Of a stretch of DNA of 64,000 bases, positions 17,111 to 26,937 are shown piece by piece; positions within the stretch are counted from its first letter, which is position 1, and every line of letters starts with the position of its first letter. The notes under the pieces were generated by a model. The model was not told the origin of the DNA, ran no database searches, and saw nothing but the letters and a program-made list of their open reading frames with translations. Made by a program: the position numbers and the translations under genes. This DNA comes from Clavibacter michiganensis (lineage in GTDB: Bacteria > Actinomycetota > Actinomycetes > Actinomycetales > Microbacteriaceae): contig NZ_JAFBBJ010000001.1 in assembly GCF_016907085.1 (NCBI RefSeq), positions 1,302,001 through 1,366,000 of the forward strand, in the 5' to 3' direction.

Positions 17111-18526
17111 ATGACAGACACCCTGGACTCCGCCCGCGTCGGCACCCCTGCCGGCTCCGCCTCCGACTCCCCCGCCGCGTCCGCCCGCGACGCGCGCCCG
17201 CAGGTGCCGCAGGAGCGACGCATCGTGACGGAGATCCCCGGCCCGCTCTCGCGCGAGCTGCACGAGCGCCGGAAGCGCGTGGTGCCGCCCGGCGTCTCCT
17301 CCCTCCTGCCCGTCTACATCGCCCGCGCGCACGGCGCGATCGTGGAGGACGTGGACGGCAACCGCTTCATCGACCTGGGCGCCGGCATCGGCGTGACCAC
17401 CGTCGGCCACACGCGCCAGGAGGTGGTGGACGCGGCGACCGCGCAGCTCGGCGACGTGATCCACACGCTCTTCACCGTCACGCCCTACGAGGAGTACGTG
17501 CGCGTGGCGGAGCTGCTCGCGGAGCACACGCCCGGCACGCACGAGAAGCGCACGGTGCTCGTGAACTCGGGCGCGGAGGCCGTGGAGAACGGCGTGAAGA
17601 TCGCGCGCAAGCACACGGGCCGCCGCGCGGTCGCGGTGCTCGACCACGGCTACCACGGCCGCACCAACCTCACGATGGCGATGAACTACAAGGCGTCGCC
17701 CTACGGCACGGGCTTCGGGCCGTTCGCGGGCGACGTGTACCACGCGCCGAGCTCGTACCCGTATCACGACGGCCTCTCGGGCGCCGAGGCCGCGGCCCGC
17801 ACGATCTCGTACCTCGAGAAGCGCATCGGCGCGACCGACCTCGCGTGCGTCGTCGCGGAGCCGATCCAGGGCGAGGGCGGCTTCATGGTGCCGGCCGATG
17901 GATTCCTGCCCGCGCTCCAGGAGTGGTGCACGGCGAACGGCGTCGTGTTCATCGCGGACGAGATCCAGTCGGGCCTCGCGCGCACCGGCCGCTTCTTCGC
18001 GAGCGAGCACCTCGGCCTCGTGCCCGACCTCGTGCTCACGGCCAAGGGCATCGCCGGCGGCCTGCCGCTCGCGGGCGTGACCGGCCGCGCCGAGATCATG
18101 GACTCCGCGCTCCCCGGCGGGCTCGGCGGCACGTTCGGCGGCAACCCCGTGGCCGCGGCCGCCGCGGTCGCCGTCTTCGAGGCCATCGAGACGCACGGGC
18201 TGCTCGACGAGGCCACGCGCATCGGCGACCACCTGCACCACGCGCTCGCGGACCTGCAGGAGGAGCACGACATCATCGGCGACGTGCGCGGCATCGGTGC
18301 GATGGTCGCCATCGAGCTCGTGCAGCCGGGCACGGGATCCACCACGAAGGAGCCGAACGCGGACGCGGTCGCGGCCATCGCCGCGTACTGCCACGCGCAC
18401 GGCGTGATCATCCTCACCGCGGGCACGTACGGCAACGTGCTGCGCTTCCTGCCGAGCCTCGCGATCTCCGAGGAGCTGCTCGACGACGCGCTCGGCGTGA
18501 TCGCCGACGCGTTCCGGGCGCTCTGA
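17111..18526 (+). CDS. gabT: 4-aminobutyrate aminotransferase (class III, PLP)
   Basis: 471 residues. Transfers the amino group of GABA to 2-oxoglutarate, giving succinate semialdehyde. Class III marks are [29 protein letters not shown] (PLP phosphate site), [29 protein letters not shown] and [14 protein letters not shown] with the PLP-binding lysine, then GTFGGNPVA. It has an N-terminal extension of about 30 residues, rich in Ser/Ala, before the conserved start. The asparaginase start overlaps its stop codon by one base, so the two are one operon. No succinate semialdehyde dehydrogenase gene is adjacent. Confidence 0.92.
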   Translation: MTDTLDSARVGTPAGSASDSPAASARDARPQVPQERRIVTEIPGPLSRELHERRKRVVPPGVSSLLPVYIARAHGAIVEDVDGNRFIDLGAGIGVTTVGHTRQEVVDAATAQLGDVIHTLFTVTPYEEYVRVAELLAEHTPGTHEKRTVLVNSGAEAVENGVKIARKHTGRRAVAVLDHGYHGRTNLTMAMNYKASPYGTGFGPFAGDVYHAPSSYPYHDGLSGAEAAARTISYLEKRIGATDLACVVAEPIQGEGGFMVPADGFLPALQEWCTANGVVFIADEIQSGLARTGRFFASEHLGLVPDLVLTAKGIAGGLPLAGVTGRAEIMDSALPGGLGGTFGGNPVAAAAAVAVFEAIETHGLLDEATRIGDHLHHALADLQEEHDIIGDVRGIGAMVAIELVQPGTGSTTKEPNADAVAAIAAYCHAHGVIILTAGTYGNVLRFLPSLAISEELLDDALGVIADAFRAL

Positions 18527-19536
18527 TGGGGGCGTCCGTCGAGACGATCCCCGTGCAGGGCGCCGTGGAGCTCGCGGTGCTCGACCGCAGCGGCTTCGTG
18601 GAGTCGCGCCACATCGGCGCGGCCGTCGTGCTGTCGGGCGAGGGAGAGGTGCTGCGTGAGGTGGGCGACGCGACCACGCCCGTGTTCCCGCGCTCGAGCA
18701 TGAAGCCGTTCCAGGCCCTCGCCGTGCTGGCGAGCGGCGCGGAGCTCACCGAGGAGGAGCACGTGCTCGCCACGGCCAGCCACGCGGCGACCGCGCGGCA
18801 CGTGGAGGTCGTGCGCGGGATCCTCGCGAAGGCCGGGCTCGACGAGTCCGCCCTGCTCTGCCCCGCCGACTGGCCGCTCGACCGGGCCGCGCGCGACGAG
18901 CTCGTGCGCGCCGGGATCCCCGCCTCCCCCGTGCACATGAACTGCTCCGGCAAGCACGCCGCGATGCTGCTCGCCTGCGTGACCAACGACTGGTCGACCG
19001 ACGACTACCTGCACCCGGACCACCCCCTGCAGGTGCGGATCCGCGACGTGGTCGAGCGATTCACGGGCGAGCGGATCGCGACGATGGGCGTCGACGGGTG
19101 CGGTGCGCCCGTGCACGCGATGTCGCTGACGGCTCTCGCGCGCGGAATCCACCGCATCGCGACCTCCGCGCCCGGCTCGCCGTTCGCCCTGTACCGGCAC
19201 GCGGCCGCGCTGACCGCCGCGGTGCGCGCCCACGGCTGGGCGATCGACGGGCCCGGCCGCGCGAACACCGTCGTGATCGAGCGGCTCGGTCTGTTCGCCA
19301 AGGGCGGGGCCGAGGGGATCATGATCATGACCGCCCCCGACGGCACCACCGTGGCCTCGAAGACGCTCGACGGGAGCCTCCGGGCGTCGACGATCGTGGC
19401 GCTCGAGCTGCTGGCCGAGGCGGGCGCGATCACGCGGGACGACGTGGAGCGCGTGCGCCCCGAGCTCGACCTCCAGGTGCTCGGCGGCGGGGTGCCGGTG
19501 GGCGAGATCCGCGTGTCGCCGACTCTCATCGGCTGA
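18526..19536 (+). CDS. Asparaginase of the Asparaginase_II (R. etli type) family
   Basis: 336 residues matching the family with motifs [44 protein letters not shown] and [13 protein letters not shown]. The paired SSMKP serines and lysine and the conserved cysteines in NCSGKH and DGCGAP correspond to the active-site region described for thermolabile Rhizobium asparaginase. It hydrolyses asparagine to aspartate and ammonia, presumably in the cytoplasm, since no signal peptide is present. The ATG shares one base with the gabT stop (TGATG). Its last 11 bases overlap the convergent FtsK-like gene. Confidence 0.88.
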   Translation: MGASVETIPVQGAVELAVLDRSGFVESRHIGAAVVLSGEGEVLREVGDATTPVFPRSSMKPFQALAVLASGAELTEEEHVLATASHAATARHVEVVRGILAKAGLDESALLCPADWPLDRAARDELVRAGIPASPVHMNCSGKHAAMLLACVTNDWSTDDYLHPDHPLQVRIRDVVERFTGERIATMGVDGCGAPVHAMSLTALARGIHRIATSAPGSPFALYRHAAALTAAVRAHGWAIDGPGRANTVVIERLGLFAKGGAEGIMIMTAPDGTTVASKTLDGSLRASTIVALELLAEAGAITRDDVERVRPELDLQVLGGGVPVGEIRVSPTLIG

Positions 19537-22500
19537 TCCCGGCGGGATGCGCGGGCGTCGGTGCCGGTGCCGGTTCGTGCGCCGGTGCCGGTGCCGGTTC
19601 GTGCGCCGGTGCCGGACCCGCCTCCGTCGCGACCGGCGATGCGGACGCGACCGGCGGCCACGAGCAGCGGCGCACGTCGCCGTCGGGGCTGATCCGCCAG
19701 GCCCGGTCGGGGACCGGCGCGAGGGGCGGTGGCACCGCGCGGATGCGGAGCAGCGTGCGTGCGTCCCGCGGGGTGCAGCCCTCCAGGACGACGTCGCCGC
19801 TGCGACGGAGTTCCGCGAGGAGCGGAGCGCGGAGCAGCCAGGAGTCGGGGTCGCCCACCAGCACCCGGGGTCGCGTCCCGACAGCGGCCGCGTCGGCACC
19901 GGGTAGCGGCTGATCCGGGGACCGACCCGGCGGGATCCGCTCGACCTCGACGGCGTCGACGCCGGCCTCGCGGAGGCGCGCGACGGCGGCGACGGACGAC
20001 GGCGTGACGAGCGCGTGGACCGCGTCGGCGGCGAGGACCGCGCGGGGTGCGGGATCCACGAGCGCCGGAGCACCGGCCGTCCCCGTGGGCCGCGGCGGCG
20101 ACGGCGGGCGCTCGGGCGGCCGGGCCACCTGGATCCGCTCGCCGCGCCACTCCCCCGCGCCGGGCGTCGCGCGGGCGTCGAAGAGGCGGCCATCGCCACC
20201 TGCCAGCACGTGCTCCTGCCGGGTCGGCAGGCCGAGGATCACGGGCGGTCCCGCGGCCGCTGCCACCCCCTGGAGCGGTCCGCCGGCCCGACGACCCGAG
20301 ACGGCGAGCGCCACGCCCGCGTGCGGTCCCTCGCGCACGATGGCGGCCAGCCCCTCGAGCAGAGCCGCCTGGTGCTCGGGCTCCAGGCGGGAGACGGCGA
20401 CGTCGAGGTCGTCGGCCAGCACGAGGAGCGGATCGCGCGGGCCGCGCGGGGCTCGGATGCGGGCGACGACGGCGGCGACCGCATCCCAGCAGCCCTCGGC
20501 GTCCGCGGGCACGCGGAGCACCTCGACGCCGGCCGCGGTGGCCGACGCCCGGATGGTGCGCAGGCACGTGCTGCGACCGGATCCCGGGCCGCCGACGACG
20601 AGCAGGTGGCCGTCGGTCGCCGGGCACCACGCGGCCGTCGCCCGCCGCTGCTCCGCGGGCAGGTCGACGAGGGCGAAGGGCACGGCAGGGGCACCGCCGT
20701 GGGGCGCCCCGGATCCGTGCCGCACGAGGGGCGGCACCGCCGCGAGGTCGGCGAACGGGACCGACGCGGGCAGCGGATCCAGCCACGGACGCCGCACGGG
20801 AGCGCCCGACGGGCGGGCGGCGGCGATGCGGGCAAGGTCGTCCGACGTCGTGACCGCCACCTGGAACGGGCGCGCCGGCGCGCCGTGCGCCCCGACGAGG
20901 CACCGGCCCACGGGCGCGTCGACGAGGCGGGCCGCCTCGACGGTGCCGAGGAGCGCCCTGCTGTCGGCCTCGTTGTTGACGCGGAGCGAGAGGCGGAGGT
21001 CGCAGTTGGCGAGCACCGCGTCGCGCACGACGCCGGCGGGACGCTGCGTGCAGAGCACCAGGTGCAGGCCGAGCGAGCGACCCCGTGCGGCGATGTCGGC
21101 GACGACCTCGTGCAGGCCGTCCTGGTCGGCGAGGAGCGCGGCCAGCTCGTCGACGACGATGACGAGGCGCGGCAGGGCGCCCGCCGCGGCGGGGTCGTCG
21201 ATGTCGCGGGCGCCGGCGTCCCGGAGCACGCGCTCGCGATGCCGGATCTCCGCCCGCAGGCTCTCCAGCGCGCGGCGCGCGCCCTGGCCGTCGAGGTCGG
21301 TGACGAGGCCCACGGCATGCGGCAGGACGAGCAGCGGGTCGAAGGCCGCGCCGCCCTTGAAGTCGACGAGGAGCACGGTGACCTCCTCGGGCGGATGCGC
21401 CGCCGCGAGCGCCGCCATCCACGTGACGAGGAGCTCGCTCTTGCCGCTGCCGGTGGTGCCCGCGACGACCGCGTGCGGGCCGTCCGCGACGAGGTCGACG
21501 GCCACGGGACCGGCGTGCCCGACGCCGATGACCGCCGCCAGGGTGCGCGGACGACGGACCGGTGCCGCGCCCCGGTCGGCGTCGGGGCCGCCGCCGACCG
21601 GCAGCTCCGCGAACGGCACGCGCGACGGGAGGGGCGCCCGCGCCGCCGCGAGCCCACGGCGCCGCGCGAGGTCGGCGAGCTCGTCGGCGAGGCGCTCCAC
21701 CTCCGTGAGCGACACGAGGTCGGGTCGCACGAGGCCGGTGCGGGTGAGGCGCGGGGACGGGATCCCGTCGCCGTCGCCCTCGGGCGGGAGGCCGGGCGCC
21801 GGGGGATCCGCGGAGGGCGGCGAGGCGAGGACGTCCGAGGAGGCGGGGCCGGCGTCGGCCGCGAGGATCCGCGCCGTGCCGGGGGTGCGGACGTCGAGCA
21901 CCGTGCGGCACGCGCCCGGGAGCGACTCGACCCGCGGCGCCGCCGCGAGCACGACCTCGCGCGCACCGATCGCGATGCGGATCGCCGCGGCACCCGGCTC
22001 GCCCGGCACGGTGCCCTGCGCGGCGAGGCGGTCCGCGCCGGGACGCTCCTCGCGGAGCCCCTCGGCCGCGTGCGGGAGCCGCTCGAGCCAGTCCCACTCG
22101 GGCCCGGCCGGACGGGACGCGATCCGCAGGTCGTCCGGAGGCAGAGCGTGCACGAGCTGGACGACGACGCCCCGGAGCACGGGCGCGACCAGGGCGGGGG
22201 CGCCGCGCAGACCGAGGCCGCCGGCGGCGGGGACGAGGACGGGCGCGTCGGGGATCCAGCGGACGAGATCCGCCCACCGCGCCGGGTCGTGCGCGCCCGG
22301 CGTCGCCACCGCGGAGCGGGCACGCGCCCGTGCGCCCCCGGCGCGAGCCCGCGGGGTGCACCGCAGCAGGAAGCGCCGGAGCGGACCGGATCCATCCCGG
22401 TCGTCGGGATCCGGCACCCGCGCGTCCGGATCGCCCTGCCAGACCATCCCGCTCGGCACGTCGCCCGTGCCGAGCGCGATCGGGAGCGCGCCGTCGCCGG

Positions 22501-22861
22501 GATCCGCCCGCCAGAGGAGCGCCGGGTTGGCGCGGCCGTCGAGGATCTCGCGCGCGGACGGCACCCGCGACCGCAGGGCGACGCGGGCGGCGACGACGCG
22601 CGCCCGCACCTCGGCGTGCAGCCGCGCGTCCGCGGCGCGGGACTCGCGCTCCACCCGGCGGGCGGATCGCCGGCCGGAGATGCGCTGGTCGGCGACGCCC
22701 GCGACGGCGACGACGGGCCCGAGCGCCGCGAACAGCAGCGCGTACGGCGAGCGCGTGACGGCCCAGACGGCGACGCTGACGACGAGGGGCGCGGCGACGC
22801 CGAGGACGGGGAACGGCGGCGGCGGCGCGGGCGCGGGCGACGGGGGCGGGGAGATGTCCAC
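19526..22861 (-). CDS. FtsK/SpoIIIE (EccC-like) membrane ATPase with two ATPase domains
   Basis: 1111 residues. Two membrane segments lie near the N-terminus (about 19-57), followed by a long Arg/Ala-rich region. The first FtsK/SpoIIIE domain has GTTGSGKSELL (about 468-478), VDFKGGAAF and the Walker B VIVVDELAALL (about 566-576). A second, more divergent ATPase has GGPGSGRST (about 757-765) and LLVLADDLD. This layout resembles EccC/EssC, the motor of type VII secretion, more than the DNA translocase FtsK: there is no gamma domain and DFKGG is typical of EccC. No WXG100 gene, EccB/D/E or mycosin is nearby. It is the last gene of the six-gene operon, 90 bases after the transglutaminase-fold gene. 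The GTG start has no clear ribosome binding site. Confidence 0.87.
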   Translation of the reverse strand: MDISPPPSPAPAPPPPFPVLGVAAPLVVSVAVWAVTRSPYALLFAALGPVVAVAGVADQRISGRRSARRVERESRAADARLHAEVRARVVAARVALRSRVPSAREILDGRANPALLWRADPGDGALPIALGTGDVPSGMVWQGDPDARVPDPDDRDGSGPLRRFLLRCTPRARAGGARARARSAVATPGAHDPARWADLVRWIPDAPVLVPAAGGLGLRGAPALVAPVLRGVVVQLVHALPPDDLRIASRPAGPEWDWLERLPHAAEGLREERPGADRLAAQGTVPGEPGAAAIRIAIGAREVVLAAAPRVESLPGACRTVLDVRTPGTARILAADAGPASSDVLASPPSADPPAPGLPPEGDGDGIPSPRLTRTGLVRPDLVSLTEVERLADELADLARRRGLAAARAPLPSRVPFAELPVGGGPDADRGAAPVRRPRTLAAVIGVGHAGPVAVDLVADGPHAVVAGTTGSGKSELLVTWMAALAAAHPPEEVTVLLVDFKGGAAFDPLLVLPHAVGLVTDLDGQGARRALESLRAEIRHRERVLRDAGARDIDDPAAAGALPRLVIVVDELAALLADQDGLHEVVADIAARGRSLGLHLVLCTQRPAGVVRDAVLANCDLRLSLRVNNEADSRALLGTVEAARLVDAPVGRCLVGAHGAPARPFQVAVTTSDDLARIAAARPSGAPVRRPWLDPLPASVPFADLAAVPPLVRHGSGAPHGGAPAVPFALVDLPAEQRRATAAWCPATDGHLLVVGGPGSGRSTCLRTIRASATAAGVEVLRVPADAEGCWDAVAAVVARIRAPRGPRDPLLVLADDLDVAVSRLEPEHQAALLEGLAAIVREGPHAGVALAVSGRRAGGPLQGVAAAAGPPVILGLPTRQEHVLAGGDGRLFDARATPGAGEWRGERIQVARPPERPPSPPRPTGTAGAPALVDPAPRAVLAADAVHALVTPSSVAAVARLREAGVDAVEVERIPPGRSPDQPLPGADAAAVGTRPRVLVGDPDSWLLRAPLLAELRRSGDVVLEGCTPRDARTLLRIRAVPPPLAPVPDRAWRISPDGDVRRCSWPPVASASPVATEAGPAPAHEPAPAPAHEPAPAPTPAHPAGISR

Positions 22862-22951
22862 CCGGTGAGGACACCAGGTGGGCGCGCACGCCAGGGAGAC
22901 GCATCCGTGCTTCGTGGACGCGGCACGCGACCGGCCCCTGGGGAGGAGACG

Positions 22952-25444
22952 TCAGCGACGCGGTGGACGCCGCCCGGCCCGCCCGTCGGCACCGCGCACC
23001 CGCCGCAGCGACGCGAGCGACACCAGCGCCCGGAGCCGCTGCCGCCGGGTCCGCCCCGCGTCCATGCGCGTCGCGAGCTCGTCGACGCGGCGCCAGGCGG
23101 CGTCGGCGAGCGGATCGGGCACGTCGCCCGGCGCGAACGCCGACTCGTCGGCCACGTGCGCGAGCCCGCGCGCACCGCCCACTCCCACGAGCCGCGCCAC
23201 CTCGCGCCGCGTGGCCGCGACGGGCGGCACGAGGCCGCGGTCGAGCGCGCCGTCGCGGAACTCGTCCCAGGCGCCGCCGACCCGGTCGCGGGCCACCGCC
23301 GCCCGGCGCCGCCGACGCCGGCGCGCGACCTTCGCGCCCACCACCGCGAGGAACGGCGACGCCGCGAGCCCGAGCCCGAGGAGCGACCAGCCGGCGACGC
23401 GCACGGCGGCGAGCACGGCCTGGAGCGCGGGATCCACCTCGGGCCGGTCGTCGCGGCTGGCGTCCGGCGGCGTGCGGTCCTCGGGCTCGGCCTGCTCCTC
23501 GACGGGCGGCGGCAGCACGGTCTGCGGGCGCGCGACCTCGGTCGGCTCGTCGGGCAGGGCGTCGGGCACGTCGCGGACGGGCGGGTTCGGATCCACCGCG
23601 ACCCAGCCGGACGACGCCGTGTCGACCTCGATCCAGGCGGTGACGTCGGATCCCTGGATCCGGACCGGCCCGCCGAGCGCCTCCCGCACGGCCGCCTCGC
23701 CGGGAGCGAATCCCATGACGACGCGGACGGGGAAGCCGATGTCGTCGGCCAGGAGGGCGGCCGCGACCGCGTACTGCTCCGCGTCGCCGAGCATGGGGCG
23801 GGTCGTGAGGAGGTCGGCGATCCGCTCGGCGGAGTGGCCCGACCTGCTGAAGGGCGCGTCGCCGACGCCGTGGCTGACGTAGCCGTCGGCGCGGAGGGCG
23901 GAGATCGCAGCCACGAGCTGCGCGCCGGGCGACGCGGAGGTGCCGGCGCCCGCGTCCGCGCCACCCGCGGTCCCGCCGTCGGGGGCGGCGGTGGACGCCT
24001 CCACGCGCGCGGCCACCTCGTCGGGCACGCCCGTGGGACGCGGGGCCACGGCATCGCCCGGGCGCTCGTCGGCGAGCGCCTCGAGCGGCGGGGTGGACGC
24101 GACGACGGCCTCGATCCGGTACGCGTCTCCCGCGGCCAGGCCGCCGATCACGGCGCCGGTGGCGGTCGCGTCGTCGTAGTAGAAGGAGTCGGCGAGGCGC
24201 CCGCCGTCGTCGCCCGCGAAGGCGATGCGCTCGAGGCGGCCGGCGCCCGGCAGCCACACGCCGCGGTAGGCGTCGACGACGACGTCGAGGGTCACGTCGT
24301 CGCCGACGACGCCCGTCTGGTCCAGCCGGTAGGGCACGCGCGCGAAGGTGCCGGACGCCTGGCCCGTGCGCGACGCGTCGACGCTGCCGCGCGCGCCGCC
24401 CACGCCGTAGACGACGCCGTCGTAGGTGTCCAGGGCGGCGAGGCGCACGCGGCCGCCCGCCGGCAGGCCGGCGACGGTGAGCAGCGTGTCGTCGACGGTC
24501 GGCGTCTTCCAGTAGGTGCGGAAGGAGGAGAGCGGGCTGACCTGCTCGCGCGGGTCGAATGGCTGCTCCACGGTGGAGCGGAGGCCGGTGCGGGACGCGT
24601 CGGGAGGAGCCGCGCCCGTGGCGGCGACGCCGGCGACCAGGGCGGCGGCGAGCACGACGACCGCGGAGATCCCGGCGCGCGTGCCCGAGCGGCGCCGGTC
24701 GGACGCGGACTCCACGGGGATCCCCGCCTGCCGGCCGAGGCGGCGCACCGCGCGGTGGCGGCGGCGCCAGCGGCAGCGCGCGATCCACAGCAGCGCGGCC
24801 GCGAGCCAGGCCAGCGCGACCGGGACGAGGAGCCCCGTGGCGTCGGGCGCGTCCGGGCCCTGGCTGCGGTCGGGGCCGAGGGCGGCGGCGACGACGAGGA
24901 TCACGAGGGAGGGGATGACCGCGAGCTCGGGACGCCGGGTGCGGAGCGCCACGGAGACGCCGATCACGGATCCCAGCAGCACGAGCGCGAACGCCGGCAC
25001 GAGGAGCGCCTGGTAGTCGCCGACCGGGAGCGCGATGGTCACGAGCCGCACGAATCCCAGGGACGCGCCCTCGATCAGCTCGCCGAGGCCCGCGAGCGTC
25101 GGCCGCCAGCCGTCGACCGCGGCGGTGGGCACCGCGAGCGGCACGCCGAGCGCCAGGAAGACGAGGACGATCGCGCCCGCCACCACCGCGCTCCCCCAGC
25201 GGTACCGCGCGCCCGCGACCGCGACGAGCGCACCGACGACCAGCGTGATCCCCGCCATGCGGACGAACGACGCGTCGCGGTAGACGGGCCAGAAGGCGGC
25301 CGCGGCGAGGCCGGTGAGGAGCGCGATCGCGACGACGGGGACCAGCGTGCGGCCGGGATCGCGGGACACGGCGGGGTCGCGGGGGCGGTCGGCGTCGCGT
25401 CCGGCGGCCGGGCGGCGGCCGGCCCCGGATCCCCGCGCGCTCAC
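22952..25444 (-). CDS. Membrane transglutaminase-fold protein lacking catalytic Cys and His
   Basis: 830 residues in the TgpA layout: a cluster of about six transmembrane segments (residues 33-280), an extracytoplasmic transglutaminase-like domain (about 515-620), one further membrane segment (about 690-715) and a basic Arg-rich cytoplasmic tail. In active relatives the domain reads G-x-C-E and H-A-W. Here it reads GDAEQYA, with Ala555 (codon 23780-23782) for the cysteine, and SDVTAWIEVD, with Thr602 (23639-23641) for the histidine; the aspartate (Asp618, VDPNPP) is kept. It is therefore probably a non-enzymatic transglutaminase fold. The GTG start overlaps the DUF58 stop by four bases. Confidence 0.87.
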   Translation of the reverse strand: MSARGSGAGRRPAAGRDADRPRDPAVSRDPGRTLVPVVAIALLTGLAAAAFWPVYRDASFVRMAGITLVVGALVAVAGARYRWGSAVVAGAIVLVFLALGVPLAVPTAAVDGWRPTLAGLGELIEGASLGFVRLVTIALPVGDYQALLVPAFALVLLGSVIGVSVALRTRRPELAVIPSLVILVVAAALGPDRSQGPDAPDATGLLVPVALAWLAAALLWIARCRWRRRHRAVRRLGRQAGIPVESASDRRRSGTRAGISAVVVLAAALVAGVAATGAAPPDASRTGLRSTVEQPFDPREQVSPLSSFRTYWKTPTVDDTLLTVAGLPAGGRVRLAALDTYDGVVYGVGGARGSVDASRTGQASGTFARVPYRLDQTGVVGDDVTLDVVVDAYRGVWLPGAGRLERIAFAGDDGGRLADSFYYDDATATGAVIGGLAAGDAYRIEAVVASTPPLEALADERPGDAVAPRPTGVPDEVAARVEASTAAPDGGTAGGADAGAGTSASPGAQLVAAISALRADGYVSHGVGDAPFSRSGHSAERIADLLTTRPMLGDAEQYAVAAALLADDIGFPVRVVMGFAPGEAAVREALGGPVRIQGSDVTAWIEVDTASSGWVAVDPNPPVRDVPDALPDEPTEVARPQTVLPPPVEEQAEPEDRTPPDASRDDRPEVDPALQAVLAAVRVAGWSLLGLGLAASPFLAVVGAKVARRRRRRRAAVARDRVGGAWDEFRDGALDRGLVPPVAATRREVARLVGVGGARGLAHVADESAFAPGDVPDPLADAAWRRVDELATRMDAGRTRRQRLRALVSLASLRRVRGADGRAGRRPPRR

Positions 25445-26937
25445 GACGCGCTCCGCTGCAGGGCGCCGCGCAGGTCGTCGAGGTAGCCGATCGTGAGGAC
25501 CGACAGGTCGCCGAGGCGGCGGAGGCCCGGCTCGACCTCGGGGTCGCAGACCACCGCGACCACCTGCACGCCGGGCGGGAAGCCGACGGCGGCCGCGCGG
25601 ATCGCGGCGGGCGCCGCCCCGGTGCCGCAGACGAGGAACACGACGGACACGCCCGCGACCTCGTCGGCCGCGGCCCGGGCCAGCTCGACGAGGGACGCCG
25701 CGCGGTCGGACGCGCCGATCTCGGCGAGGTCGTCGAGCAGCCGGTCGCGCGTGACGGTGGCGAGGCGGCGGAGGGGCGCGGAGCGGGATCCGGGCGGGCC
25801 GGAGCGCGCCGCGGTGCGGGCGAGGCCAGGCAGCGTGGGCACGGTCGGCAGGCGGCGGGCCCGGGCGCGGCCGGCGGCGCGGTCGGCGCTCGCGACGACC
25901 TGGACGGTGCGCGCGTCGACGATGGCGCGCGCGCCCAGGGATCCGACGACGCTCACGGCCAGCTCGAACTCGGCGTCGGCGGTGGATCCGGCGGGCGCGC
26001 CCGCCGCGGATCCGGCCACGACCGTGGTGCCGCCCGCGGGGATGCCCGCGGCGCCGCCCGCCGCGTCCGCGACCGGGCCGGGGACGCCGTCCCCGTAGTC
26101 CCCCGCGTGCAGCGACAGCGCGACCATGATGTGGCTGCGCCGCGTCTCCTCGAACCGCCGCACCATGTGCACGCCGGTCTTCGCGGTCGAGCGCCAGTGG
26201 ATGTGCCGCACGGGATCGCCCGGCACGTACTCGCGGAGCGACTGGAACGACACGTCGCTGTCGGTGAGGTCGCGGGTGGCCCGGCCCTCGAGGTCGCGGA
26301 CGAAGCCCGTGCTCGTGCTGGGCATCGCGAGCGTGCGCGGGTGCACGAGGAGCCGGGTCGCGGCGGCCTCGGCGGACTCGCGGCGCACGAGGCCGATCGG
26401 GTCGCCGCGGACGATGCGGGCGGGGCCGAGCGCGATCACGCCGCGACGCGAGGTGGGCACGACGAACACGTCCTCGTGGGTATGGCCGTGCGCGAGGGAG
26501 GGCACGTGGACCTCGGCGAGACCGGATCCGACGGGCACCTCCACCGTGAGCCCCACGGCCCGGCGGCGCAGCGGGTTCCGCACGGCGACGGTCGCGGGCG
26601 CGCGCTCCCCCGCGACCACGCGGTCGCGCGGGAGGCGCAGCGACACCTCGACGCCCGACGACCCGACGAGGTGCAGCAGCGCGATGATCCACAGGGCGGC
26701 GCCGGTCCACGCGACCGCGACGAGCTCGCGCCAGCCGAGCGCGTAGCCGGCGGCACCCGCGACGACCGCGGCCAGCGCCACGACGCGACCGAGCGGCGTG
26801 ACGACCGCGACGAGGCGCGCGAGCGCGTTCCGGGACGGGACGGCCTCGGCCGTCGGGACCGCGCCGGGCTCGGCGGCGGGCACGACCGCGGCGGGATCCG
26901 GGGCGGCGGCGGCGCCGCGCGTCCCGACCGCGCTCAT
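25441..26937 (-). CDS. DUF58 domain membrane protein
   Basis: 498 residues with two adjacent membrane segments (about 45-90). A beta-rich region follows (VSLRLPRDRVVAGERAPATV), then the DUF58 hallmark REYVPGDPVRHIHWRSTAKTG (about residues 230-250), followed by a VWA-like C-terminal part. DUF58 proteins are regularly encoded with MoxR ATPases and transglutaminase-like proteins; they are thought to be membrane scaffolds remodelled by MoxR. The ATG overlaps the MoxR stop and its stop overlaps the next GTG, each by four bases, so the three are translationally coupled. A Gly/Ala-rich insert (about 275-320) is unusual. Confidence 0.88.
   Translation of the reverse strand: MSAVGTRGAAAAPDPAAVVPAAEPGAVPTAEAVPSRNALARLVAVVTPLGRVVALAAVVAGAAGYALGWRELVAVAWTGAALWIIALLHLVGSSGVEVSLRLPRDRVVAGERAPATVAVRNPLRRRAVGLTVEVPVGSGLAEVHVPSLAHGHTHEDVFVVPTSRRGVIALGPARIVRGDPIGLVRRESAEAAATRLLVHPRTLAMPSTSTGFVRDLEGRATRDLTDSDVSFQSLREYVPGDPVRHIHWRSTAKTGVHMVRRFEETRRSHIMVALSLHAGDYGDGVPGPVADAAGGAAGIPAGGTTVVAGSAAGAPAGSTADAEFELAVSVVGSLGARAIVDARTVQVVASADRAAGRARARRLPTVPTLPGLARTAARSGPPGSRSAPLRRLATVTRDRLLDDLAEIGASDRAASLVELARAAADEVAGVSVVFLVCGTGAAPAAIRAAAVGFPPGVQVVAVVCDPEVEPGLRRLGDLSVLTIGYLDDLRGALQRSAS

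Noticed and set aside
19526..22861. Interpretation as the chromosome translocase FtsK
   Set aside because: There is no four-segment membrane domain and no gamma domain, and two ATPase domains with the DFKGG motif fit EccC-like proteins better.
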